This document shows positions 1 through 6,791 of a stretch of 8,929 nucleotides of DNA, one piece after another. The DNA comes from JBBDRX01 sp040905245 (GTDB lineage: Bacteria; Bacteroidota; Rhodothermia; Balneolales; Balneolaceae). Location of the stretch: positions 1 to 8,929 of the forward strand of contig JBBDRX010000032.1 of NCBI GenBank assembly GCA_040905245.1, given 5' to 3'. The notes beneath the pieces were generated by a model. It worked only from the letters and a program-made list of their open reading frames with translations. It had not been told where the DNA came from and searched no databases. The translations under genes were made by a program, and so were the position numbers. Numbering within the stretch: position 1 is the first letter of the stretch; each line of letters begins with the position of its first letter.

Positions 1-390
1 TGCCTGACCGTCTTGACCTGCTGCCCGGAAGCGGATCAAACGTCCACTATCCACTACTCCGCGGACGACAAACCGGGAACGGATATCCACCAACACCTCT
101 CTGCCTCTCCCCTCTCCGGCAAAGAGAGCCGCGCCCCTCCATCAGCTGCCTGAACCGAGAAGACCCGGACGTTCGGATTGTCACACAACTCCTGTAGTCC
201 AAACCCACCTTGTTTGAAAAGCTACAGACGTGCCTTATGGGCGATCAGATACCCAAAATGGCATTGGTTAAAACCGGTTCAGCCCTTTCAGAACCCCCAT
301 TGAAAAAAGATTGGTATGCGGACAGCCAGCCATCCGTACTCATGATCCGGGGTTTAATAAACTGATTTCCTAAAAAAAGTCCATTAAAAA
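1..390. other. Gene-poor stretch upstream of the metal-uptake pair
   Basis: I see no convincing gene here. A plus-strand frame is open from base 1 to a TGA at 151-153 and could be the last 50 codons of a gene that begins before the window. Its peptide (starting CLTVLTCCPEADQ, ending SRAPPSAA) matches no family I know and is rich in Pro, Ser and Ala, so it may be chance. A second overlapping frame is also open to about base 197, which weakens the case. From about 200 the DNA turns AT-rich up to the next start codon, which suits a promoter region, but no clear promoter or metal-regulator box stands out. Confidence 0.3.
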
Positions 391-1092
391 ATGACGACAA
401 TGATTTTACAATTTATGCGCATTCATAAACTTTTTGGTTTCAATCGTTTGATACTTTTAATTACACTTTTGTTCATCACCGGTTGTGGAGTCACCGACTC
501 CGACCATGATGAAGACCATGAAGAACACGAGGAGGCGATCGGCTTTGTCCTCCTGGAAGGAGATACGGAACTCATTCGATATGAAAATGGGAAAGCCGGT
601 GATGCTGCAGGCGACTATTTTCGTGATAATATAGATGCACTCGTGCTTTCGCCCGACGTCGTGAACCTTTCGGACAGCTCCCCTTCCGGTATGACGCCCA
701 CCCTGACGGTCCGATGGATTGCCGAAGACGGTGACCTGTTCGACCTTCATACAGAAGACAACTACTGGCTCAGTTGGGAGTGGGATAAGGACAACACGCC
801 AACGGAGAGTTGCAATGAAGAGGCGCGAACCGATCCGGAAACGCTGGATCAACTGCGGCCGGCCAACATCGAACAGCATCTGGATGAGGACAGCCCCTGG
901 CAGTTTCATTTCCGGGCCGACCATGCAGGAACAGACAGAATCCGGTTTCGACTGATGCATAATGACCATGACGATTTCCGCTCCGATTGGATGGATCTTG
1001 CTGTGGCGGACGATGACCATCCGCGGATCGACGAAAATGGAATATATCAACACAATCGGGACCGGTGCAGAGCAGATCAGCCGGAGGAGTAA
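391..1092 (+). CDS. Putative metal-binding lipoprotein paired with a TonB-dependent receptor
   Basis: An exported lipoprotein of 233 residues. The N-terminus has a basic stretch, a hydrophobic core (RLILLITLLF) and a lipobox ending ITGC, so Cys32 is the likely lipidated residue. Directly behind it is an acidic, histidine-containing segment (DHDEDHEEHEE, about residues 38-48) that could bind Zn(II) or a similar metal. The rest looks like a soluble all-beta domain ending in a pattern of the type W-x-F-H-F...RFRLMHNDHDDF, with further His/Asp clusters. I recall similar lipoproteins next to zinc-type TonB receptors in this bacterial group, but there is no firm family name. The in-frame ATG codons at 400 and 415 are alternative starts; 415 gives the most compact signal peptide (MRIHKLFG). 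No strong ribosome binding site is visible. The receptor gene follows after 89 bases on the same strand, so co-transcription is likely. A role in handing metal to the receptor is inference. Confidence 0.75.
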   Translation: MTTMILQFMRIHKLFGFNRLILLITLLFITGCGVTDSDHDEDHEEHEEAIGFVLLEGDTELIRYENGKAGDAAGDYFRDNIDALVLSPDVVNLSDSSPSGMTPTLTVRWIAEDGDLFDLHTEDNYWLSWEWDKDNTPTESCNEEARTDPETLDQLRPANIEQHLDEDSPWQFHFRADHAGTDRIRFRLMHNDHDDFRSDWMDLAVADDDHPRIDENGIYQHNRDRCRADQPEE

Positions 1093-1181
1093 CCTGCATT
1101 CGAGATATCCTTGCTTTTTGTGACCTGGGCTGGGGCGGCGTGATTGCCTCCCAACTCTTATCCTGAACTGAAACCATTGAT

Positions 1182-3479
1182 ATGACCAGACAGACAGAAA
1201 TCCTTTCCCGCCTGATGTTATTGGCGATCCTGATGCTAAGCGCAACAAGTGAGCTGAACGGACAATCTACGGAAAGTGTGCGCGGAACTGTCATCGATGC
1301 CAAAACCGGCGAACCTGTCTCCTATGCCTATCTCCATCTCGAATCGATTAATCGAACCGCTACCACGGACCGGGACGGTCGATTTCAGATCCAGAATGTT
1401 CCGGAGGGAAGCTACAGGGTTTTGATTCACCGGATTGGATACAACTCGAGGTATCATGAAATCCAAGTTACAGAGGGCGAAACAAGCGATCTGGAGCTGG
1501 ACATTTCCTCCACCAACCTTACGGGAGAGGCAGTTCAGGTTATTGGAGAGAGTGAGAGAACCGTCGGATCGAATCTGGAACATGCTTCCCGGAAGGTAAC
1601 AGGCGAAGAGCTTCGCAGGGATCTGGGAAGCACACTTTCTGCCACTCTGGAGAGCCAGCCCGGATTTTCGGAACGGAGCATGGGGGTTGCTCCCGGGCGG
1701 CCGGTCATGAGAGGTTTGGGAGACGAACGCGTACTGATTCTGGAAGATGGACAACAGACCGGAGATGTCTCCTGGGCCTCCGGCGATCATGCAGTTACGG
1801 TGGATCCGAATACGGCAGACGAAATCGAAATCGCCCGTGGCCCCGCGGCACTTGAGTATGGAGCTGGAGCCATCGGCGGAATTATTAACGTGGTAAGGAA
1901 CCAGATCCCGACCACAATCCCCGGCCGTTCCACCGGGATCGTCTCGGCTCAGGGAGTCTCCGTTAACCAGGGTGGCATGGGAGGAGCCTCTCTCACGACT
2001 CCATTGGGCGAAAATTCGGCGCTGAATGTGGACTTGAATGGCCGCTTCGGGGGAGATGTCCAAACCCCGAATAGAAAGATTACCAACAGTTACCTGCAAT
2101 CGACTAACAATGGATTCGGGGGGAGCTATGTACGACCCTGGGGATATGCCGGGCTTTCCGGAAATATCTACTATTCGGAATACGGGATTCCACCCGATCC
2201 GGAGCAGGGCCATCCGGAAGGGGTCGATATCGAGATGATGAAGACACAGACAGAAGGCCGTGCAGAGGTTTTGCTCCCTCACTCATCCTTCAACACGCTG
2301 GAGATCCGGAGTACCTATGTCCACTACGAACACGCGGAGATCGAATCGAACGGCACACTGGGTACCCGATACGAAATGGCAACCCTGGGCGGTAGTGTAA
2401 AAGCCCGAAACAGTGAGTGGGGACCTTTTAGCCAGGGCGTTATCGGAATCTCCTCAGAATGGATTGATTACAGTGTTTTTGGCTCGAGGACACCCAATTC
2501 CGGTTCTCTTTCCGGTGCTCTGTTCATGATTCAGGAAGCGGACAGAGGGCCTCTCCACCTGGAAGCCGGAGCGCGGCTGAACCATGCGATCACCCGGCCC
2601 GATCAAAACCGGTCGTCCTACATCGGGGAGGTACGCCAGCGAAATTTTACCGGACTGGAGTCTTCTCTGTCGGCCAGTTACGACCTGGGAAAAGGTGTCC
2701 GACTCGGATCTACACTCATACACTCCTGGAGAGCTCCGTCCCTGGAGGAGCTCTATTCAGAAGGGCCTCATCTGGCTGCCTATGCATTTGAAACCGGGAA
2801 TCCGGATCTGGAGGCAGAACGAGGCCTGGGAACAGAGCTTTTTCTCAGATACAGCGGACAAAGGGCAAATCTGGAGCTGGCCGGCTACCACAACCAGTTT
2901 GCCAACTATATCCATTCACAGGACACCGGGCGGCCCAGTGTTCCGCGGGCCGATCTCAGGGAGTTTCAATTTGTCGGGACCGAAGCAACGATCTATGGAT
3001 TCGAACTCTCCGGGGAGTACAACCTGACCCGTACCCTGTCGGGATATGGCCACATATCGGTAACCATCGGAAACCGGCATGTCGATGAACAGGAGCGTCA
3101 GCGAACCGGCCTGGAAGACACCAGCCAGCCACTGCCGCTGATGCCACCTGCTAAAGGCCGAATCGGGGTTCGCTGGTCAAATTCCGGACTTACAGTGGAC
3201 GGCAGAGGTCGGTTTGCCGCTCGTCAGGACCGGCTGCCCGAATGCCCGGAAAGCTCCGACCCGGATCTGCTCTACCCCTGTGAGACTCCAACCGACGGCT
3301 ACCTGCTTTTTGACCTGAATATACAGTATCGTTTTGACTGGGGGTCTACCCTGCACACAGTCTCTTTGAACGGGCTGAACCTGACCGACCGCAGCTATTA
3401 CAACCATCTTTCCCTGATCAAGGATATTTTTCCCGAACCCGGAAGGTCAGTTAACCTTCTCTATCGCGTCTATTTTTAG
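1182..3479 (+). CDS. TonB-dependent outer-membrane receptor, ZnuD-like, probably zinc or other metal uptake
   Basis: A full-length receptor of 765 residues. Residues 1 to about 28 are a signal peptide. About 30-115 is a carboxypeptidase-regulatory-like beta domain (VRGTVIDAKTGEPVSYAYL, then a DRDGRFQIQNVPEGSYRV-type strand pattern). A possible TonB box (EAVQVIGE) follows near residue 115. About 125-240 is the plug, with PVMRGLGDERVLILEDG, then SGDHAVTVDP and IEIARGPAALEYG and a GGIINVV end. The remainder is the 22-strand barrel, ending in LLYRVYF with the terminal Phe expected of outer-membrane barrels. The DHAVTVDP/ARGPAALEYG plug signature and the EGPHLAAYAFETGNPDLEAE barrel segment resemble ZnuD-type zinc receptors; this is from memory of the family, so zinc is likely but not proven. 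Two cysteines (688 and 700) lie in a predicted extracellular loop and may form a disulfide. It follows the histidine-rich lipoprotein gene. No Zur-like operator was recognised. Confidence 0.9.
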   Translation: MTRQTEILSRLMLLAILMLSATSELNGQSTESVRGTVIDAKTGEPVSYAYLHLESINRTATTDRDGRFQIQNVPEGSYRVLIHRIGYNSRYHEIQVTEGETSDLELDISSTNLTGEAVQVIGESERTVGSNLEHASRKVTGEELRRDLGSTLSATLESQPGFSERSMGVAPGRPVMRGLGDERVLILEDGQQTGDVSWASGDHAVTVDPNTADEIEIARGPAALEYGAGAIGGIINVVRNQIPTTIPGRSTGIVSAQGVSVNQGGMGGASLTTPLGENSALNVDLNGRFGGDVQTPNRKITNSYLQSTNNGFGGSYVRPWGYAGLSGNIYYSEYGIPPDPEQGHPEGVDIEMMKTQTEGRAEVLLPHSSFNTLEIRSTYVHYEHAEIESNGTLGTRYEMATLGGSVKARNSEWGPFSQGVIGISSEWIDYSVFGSRTPNSGSLSGALFMIQEADRGPLHLEAGARLNHAITRPDQNRSSYIGEVRQRNFTGLESSLSASYDLGKGVRLGSTLIHSWRAPSLEELYSEGPHLAAYAFETGNPDLEAERGLGTELFLRYSGQRANLELAGYHNQFANYIHSQDTGRPSVPRADLREFQFVGTEATIYGFELSGEYNLTRTLSGYGHISVTIGNRHVDEQERQRTGLEDTSQPLPLMPPAKGRIGVRWSNSGLTVDGRGRFAARQDRLPECPESSDPDLLYPCETPTDGYLLFDLNIQYRFDWGSTLHTVSLNGLNLTDRSYYNHLSLIKDIFPEPGRSVNLLYRVYF

Positions 3480-3488
3480 GAAAAAGAA

Positions 3489-3515
3489 AACCCCGGGACT
3501 ATCCACCCCGGGGTT
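3489..3515 (+). terminator. GC-rich stem-loop behind the TonB receptor gene
   Basis: Nine perfect base pairs (AACCCCGGG at 3489-3497 with CCCGGGGTT at 3507-3515) and a 9-base loop, starting 10 bases after the receptor stop codon. The tract that would form a U-run is A-rich and lies on the left side (3481-3490), so the classical hairpin-plus-U-run reads on the minus strand; on the plus strand only TT follows. Position favours a role in ending or stabilising the receptor mRNA. No minus-strand gene that would need it is visible nearby. Confidence 0.55.
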
Positions 3516-3803
3516 AGATGCATTAGGTTTCAGAGTGTAGGAGTTTCCGGTATAGAACCAGAAATTGAAGCAATTGATCGTGACGGAAGTTATCCGCCAC
3601 TGTAGACAGGAGAAACAGACCGAAAGTTTGTTACAAAAAAATTCCAGCCTTTTTTCCGTCAAAAACGGGAACAAGTTGCTTCAGCTGGCATTTCAATTCA
3701 GTATATTGCCAAAATAGTTGGAACATTTTCCGGCTGAGACACCGGAGAGCCAACAAGAGAGCTATACCACATAAAACAGGAGCTATCAATCAGGATCATT
3801 GCT
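3516..3803. other. Intergenic leader of the small beta-barrel gene
   Basis: No coding sequence is recognisable here. The left half holds a motif pair that recalls part of a cobalamin riboswitch: GCCACTGT at 3596-3603, followed at once by AGACAGGAGAAACAGACC at 3604-3621, and GGTTTC at 3526-3531 that could pair with GAAAC. The spacing is wrong for the standard fold (see findings). A weak hairpin (TCCGG 3729-3733 with CCGGA 3742-3746) lies in the probable 5' untranslated region. TATATTG at 3702-3708 could be a promoter -10/-7 element, but no well-spaced upstream box goes with it. An AGGA sequence sits about 10 bases before the next start codon. Confidence 0.4.
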
Positions 3804-4283
3804 ATGAAACGACTACTATATACAGCACTTCTTGTCGCTATCATTTCGGCAACCAGTACCACACTCCAGGCGCAGGACCGCAACTTTGGAATCGGAGGAG
3901 CCGTAGGTGGCCCGGACGGAATCAGCTACAAAACCTGGCTGAACCAGAACTCCGCCCTGGCCGGGGTGGTCTCTTTTGGAATTTCTGAAGGAAATTCCAA
4001 CTTCTACACCAGCCTTGACTACCTGGTTCACAAATTCTACGACAATCTGGATTGGGAGGTCGGCCGTCTGCACTACTACTATGGGGGTGGAGCTGCCGTA
4101 CAGTGGTACAGTTCGGACTTTATCGATGAACAGTTCATGTTACGACTACCGGCCGGATTCGGCTTTAATTTTACAGATGTTCCCGTAGATCTGTTCTTTG
4201 AACTGGCACCACAGGTTCAGGTTTCACCCGACTTCTCATTCGGGTTCAACGGGAATCTCGGCTTTCGGTTCTATCTGAACTGA
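3804..4283 (+). CDS. Small secreted outer-membrane beta-barrel protein, function unknown
   Basis: A protein of 159 residues with a clear Sec signal peptide: MKRLL, a hydrophobic stretch, then TTLQA with cleavage likely after Ala23. The mature part alternates polar and hydrophobic residues with many aromatics and glycines, as in an eight-stranded membrane barrel. The end (LPAGFGFNFTDVPVDLFFELAPQ, then NGNLGFRFYLN) closely recalls small barrel proteins of the DUF3996/BAPKO_0422-like type found in Bacteroidetes and spirochaetes; that assignment is from memory. There are no cysteines or obvious ligand motifs. The gene stands alone, with a 324-base gap before it and a strong terminator right behind it, so it is probably a single-gene transcript with no obvious link to the arsenic genes on its right. 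Confidence 0.8.
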   Translation: MKRLLYTALLVAIISATSTTLQAQDRNFGIGGAVGGPDGISYKTWLNQNSALAGVVSFGISEGNSNFYTSLDYLVHKFYDNLDWEVGRLHYYYGGGAAVQWYSSDFIDEQFMLRLPAGFGFNFTDVPVDLFFELAPQVQVSPDFSFGFNGNLGFRFYLN

Positions 4284-4297
4284 CTTTTTCTGAACCC

Positions 4298-4336
4298 TGA
4301 AAACCCGTTCATCGCTATCTTTTTAACGGGTTTTCA
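4298..4336 (+). terminator. Intrinsic terminator, probably bidirectional
   Basis: A perfect 12-base-pair stem, TGAAAACCCGTT (4298-4309) with AACGGGTTTTCA (4325-4336), and a 15-base loop. It begins 15 bases after the barrel gene's stop codon. The A-run at the foot of the left arm and the T-run at the foot of the right arm are the usual form of a factor-independent terminator and allow it to work in both directions. It separates the barrel gene from the arsenic operon. Confidence 0.85.
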
Positions 4337-4363
4337 ATGGAATTTCCGATGATTTTTTCCAAG

Positions 4364-4411
4364 TTTCCATTTACCTTTATTAATCGTAATATTGCTATAT
4401 ATAAATTATAG
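4364..4411 (+). promoter_or_regulatory. Predicted arsR promoter with overlapping ArsR operator
   Basis: TTTC (4364-4367) and TAATATTG (4387-4394) are separated by 19 bases and fit the Bacteroidetes-type promoter pattern (TTTG, about 19 bases, TAnnTTTG) with one mismatch in each box. The start of transcription would then lie near 4400. Across that point is an inverted repeat, CTATA (4395-4399) and TATAG (4407-4411), with 7 bases between the arms. An operator there would let ArsR block its own promoter. The region is very AT-rich, so the repeat could be chance. The arsR start codon follows 2 bases later, giving a very short leader. Confidence 0.45.
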
Positions 4412-4413
4412 AT

Positions 4414-4767
4414 ATGGGAGTTACCAAAACTGACGCATACAGTGTACAACACAACCGGATGGCCCAACTTGCAAAAGCCCTTGGACATCCAGCCAGAATG
4501 GCTATCGTTGATCATTTATCACAGGTAAATAGCTGCATATGCGGTAAGTTTGTGGAACACCTCCCTCTCTCCCAGGCGACTGTTTCCCAGCATTTGAGGG
4601 AGCTCAAGTCGACCGGATTAATCCAGGGAACCATTGAAGGGACATCCATCTGCTACTGTCTGAACCCCGACACATTGAACGAACTTACAACCTATCTCGA
4701 ACGCCTCTCCACCCAGCTCGACGGACAGGCGAATGAGCGCTGTAAACCTGAAATAAAACCACTATGA
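4414..4767 (+). CDS. arsR: ArsR-family metalloregulatory repressor
   Basis: A winged-helix repressor of 117 residues of the ArsR/SmtB family, which is released from DNA when As(III) or Sb(III) binds. The family hallmarks are ALGHPARMAIVDHL (22-35), the recognition helix LSQATVSQHLRELKSTGLI (52-70) and the beta-wing (IEGTSICYCLN, 74-84). The likely metal site is Cys41-x-Cys43 (SCICGKF), which sits where arsenic sensors carry the ELCVCDL motif. A second pair, Cys80 and Cys82, lies in the wing, and Cys110 lies near the C-terminus; any of these could supply a third thiolate. ATG 4414 is the only sensible start. The gene overlaps the DUF6428 gene by 4 bases (ATGA), so translation of the two is probably coupled. 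It very likely represses its own operon through the inverted repeat just upstream. Confidence 0.93.
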   Translation: MGVTKTDAYSVQHNRMAQLAKALGHPARMAIVDHLSQVNSCICGKFVEHLPLSQATVSQHLRELKSTGLIQGTIEGTSICYCLNPDTLNELTTYLERLSTQLDGQANERCKPEIKPL

Positions 4768-5234
4768 AACGATCCGATTTTACTGAAATTCTGAACCAGA
4801 TCAACCGACTGGAATTCCGGTTACCGTCTGGAGAACAGGTTCCGGACCACTTCCATATCACAGAGGCCGGCATCACCACAAAGCAGTTTATCGACTGTGG
4901 CGGAACGCTGCGAACGGAACGCACAATTTCATTTCAGATCTGGACAGCCGACGACACCGAACACCGACTGAATCCTTCCCGGCTTCTGAAGATTATGAAG
5001 ATTGCCGAACCGATTCTCGGATCGGAGAATCTTGCGATCCGATTCGAATATCAAAAAGACACTCTGGGAATCTACGGGGTTGAATGGAACAGTCAGGAAG
5101 GATTTTTTCAGCTCACTGCCCAACAGACCGACTGTCTTGCCAAAGAGCAGTGTGGAGTAACCAATGTGGAGAGTGAGCCGACTGCAGCTGCAGCAGAGAG
5201 CAGTTGCTGTACACCAGGAGGAGAGTGTTGCTGA
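4764..5234 (+). CDS. DUF6428 family protein with cysteine-rich tail
   Basis: A protein of 156 residues that I recognise as the DUF6428 family, commonly encoded next to arsR in Bacteroidetes arsenic operons. Its biochemical role is not known to me. Conserved-looking parts are PDHFHITEAG (27-36), the FIDCGGTLRTE segment around Cys45, and the EYQKDTLGIYGVEW strand. Cys124 and Cys130 lie in a TDCLAKEQCG stretch. A flexible Glu/Ala/Ser linker then leads to a tail with two vicinal cysteine pairs, CCTPGGECC (Cys148/149 and 155/156), which looks made for soft metals such as As(III). There is no signal peptide or membrane segment, so it is cytoplasmic. Its start overlaps arsR, so it should be made in response to arsenic. 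Arsenic binding, buffering or hand-over to ArsM is inference. Confidence 0.82.
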   Translation: MKRSDFTEILNQINRLEFRLPSGEQVPDHFHITEAGITTKQFIDCGGTLRTERTISFQIWTADDTEHRLNPSRLLKIMKIAEPILGSENLAIRFEYQKDTLGIYGVEWNSQEGFFQLTAQQTDCLAKEQCGVTNVESEPTAAAAESSCCTPGGECC

Positions 5235-5302
5235 TATGGAGCAGAACCTGACACAGGCATGGCAAGAGTAGTAATAAAGTGGAACTGCCGATCATTACAA
5301 TC

Positions 5303-5860
5303 ATGGAATCCTCTGAATATGAAAAATCCTGGAAGGGATACCTGGAAAACACTCATGACAAGCTGGTAAAGATTTTACTTCCGGATCTGAGTGAAAAAGA
5401 TACAATCCTGGATGTTAGTTGTGGTACCGGAATGCTGGCTAGTCATTTAATAAAAAGAGAAGCACCCTTTAGGGAGTTAGTGATGAACGACATCTCCTCA
5501 AATATGCTGAAGACTGCACAAAGCAGATTGCCATCTGATCCCAGACTCACCTTTAGCATCCAGCCGGCCGAAAACCTGGAATTTGGAACGAATCGATTTA
5601 CCCGAATAATTTGTTTGAATGCCTTCCATAATTATGATCAACCTACCGTTGTTCTCAATCAATTTAAAAGAATACTTACCCCCGATGGCAAGCTCTATCT
5701 GCTCGACTGGAACCGTACCGGTTGGTTCCGATTAATCAACACTTTGATCCGGTGGACAGGCAGAGAAACTATTAATACCTTTAATCTACAAGAGATTACC
5801 TATTTACTGGAAAAATTCGAGTTCAACATTCTATATACAGATCAATGGAACTATCGGTAA
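5303..5860 (+). CDS. Class I SAM-dependent methyltransferase, substrate unknown, possibly truncated
   Basis: A Rossmann-fold methyltransferase of 185 residues. Motif I is ILDVSCGTGMLASHL (35-49). The acidic ribose-binding strand end is VMNDIS, motif II/III lies around RIICLNAFHNY, and LTPDGKLYLLDWNRTGW is the post-III strand. It lacks the cysteine set of ArsM and so probably does not bind As(III) itself; the real substrate is unknown. ATG 5303 is preferred over the in-frame GTG at 5279, since nothing before it looks conserved. In frame after the TAA at 5858-5860, the sequence goes on as WRLFLVVAGFQRQRFQ up to a TAG at 5909-5911, which looks like the normal last strand of this fold, so the stop may be a nonsense mutation. 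It is more AT-rich than the receptor gene. It lies 68 bases after the DUF6428 gene and 94 before the phosphorylase gene on the same strand. Confidence 0.8.
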   Translation: MESSEYEKSWKGYLENTHDKLVKILLPDLSEKDTILDVSCGTGMLASHLIKREAPFRELVMNDISSNMLKTAQSRLPSDPRLTFSIQPAENLEFGTNRFTRIICLNAFHNYDQPTVVLNQFKRILTPDGKLYLLDWNRTGWFRLINTLIRWTGRETINTFNLQEITYLLEKFEFNILYTDQWNYR

Positions 5861-5954
5861 TGGCGACTTTTCCTTGTTGTTGCCGGTTTTCAGAGACAGA
5901 GATTTCAGTAGCACTTGTTAATAAGGTACACACTCATCTTAACCATCACCTGCA

Positions 5955-6791
5955 ATGAGCCTTGATACTGTAGAAGTTTTTCGAAAAAAACGTCAAGAAT
6001 CACTGGATTATATAAACACGATCACCACCCTTCGGCCCGATTATCTGCTCATTCTCGGGACCAGCCTGAGCCAACTGGCAGACGAGATGAATATCCAGGC
6101 TCAAATAGCCTATGATCAAATTCCTCACTTCCCTGTATCAACTGTGGAGAACCATGCCGGGAAACTGCTGTTTGGTACTCTGGGAAATAAAAAGATAGTT
6201 ACCATGCAGGGGAGGTTCCACTATTATGAGGGATATACTATGCAGCAAATCGCATTCCCTGTCCGGATATTACATGCCATGGGGGCCAATACACTGCTGG
6301 TCAGCAATGCTTGCGGATGCATGAACCCGCACTATAGGAGTGGAGACATCATGCTTATCACGGACCATATCAACCTGTTGGGAGATAATCCTCTGATCGG
6401 GCCAAATGATGACGAGCTGGGGCCTCGCTTTCCTGACATGAGCCAACCTTACACTCCTCATCTCATGGAAACCGCTGAATATGTTGCCCTGGAATCTAAT
6501 ATCAAAATGCACAAGGGAGTGTATGTAGCTCTCAAAGGACCAATGCTCGAAACCAGAGCTGAATATCGTTTTCTTCGTCTGATCGGGGCTGATGTTGTGG
6601 GAATGAGTACAGTTCCCGAGGTGCTGAGTGCCGTCCATATGGGAATGGAAGTGTTAGGCATTTCTGTTATCACCGATGAATGTTTTCCGGATGCTTTAAA
6701 AGCTGTTAATATGAAACATATTCTGAATGCAGCGGCAAAGGCTGAACCAAAACTGACACGGGTCATAGTAAAGCTACTTCAGAGACTTTAA
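5955..6791 (+). CDS. Divergent purine nucleoside phosphorylase (trimeric PNP/MTAP family) in an arsenic locus
   Basis: A member of the trimeric PNP/MTAP family, 278 residues, the usual length; the family splits a purine nucleoside with phosphate into free base and ribose-1-phosphate. Clear landmarks are HFPVSTVENHAG (58-69), QGRFHYYEGY (85-94, with Arg87, His89 and Tyr91 matching human Arg84, His86, Tyr88), DHINL, GPRFPDMS, Glu199 in GPMLETRAEYR, and GMSTVPEV with Met217/Ser218. Several parts are unusual. The phosphate loop is LGTSLS instead of LGSGLG. NACGCMN (118-124) replaces NAAGGxN, bringing in Cys120 and Cys122. The residue before Glu199 is Leu instead of Phe. Asp241 stands where human PNP has Asn243, a change that favours 6-amino purines such as adenine; I recall Asp also in other Bacteroidetes PNPs. 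It follows the methyltransferase gene on the same strand. In this locus an arsenic-containing nucleoside is a plausible substrate (inference). An ordinary salvage role is the alternative. Confidence 0.88.
   Translation: MSLDTVEVFRKKRQESLDYINTITTLRPDYLLILGTSLSQLADEMNIQAQIAYDQIPHFPVSTVENHAGKLLFGTLGNKKIVTMQGRFHYYEGYTMQQIAFPVRILHAMGANTLLVSNACGCMNPHYRSGDIMLITDHINLLGDNPLIGPNDDELGPRFPDMSQPYTPHLMETAEYVALESNIKMHKGVYVALKGPMLETRAEYRFLRLIGADVVGMSTVPEVLSAVHMGMEVLGISVITDECFPDALKAVNMKHILNAAAKAEPKLTRVIVKLLQRL

Noticed and set aside
457..1303. Long minus-strand open frames opposite the lipoprotein and the start of the receptor gene
   Set aside because: They contain no domain, signal peptide or credible composition, and they mirror two well-supported plus-strand genes.
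1236..2282. A 348-codon minus-strand open frame inside the receptor gene
   Set aside because: The plus strand here encodes unmistakable plug and barrel motifs, and the reverse frame gives no family likeness.
3655..3670. CCGT/ACGG hairpin with a T-run in front as a terminator
   Set aside because: Only four base pairs are continuous, and the T-run is on the wrong side for plus-strand termination.
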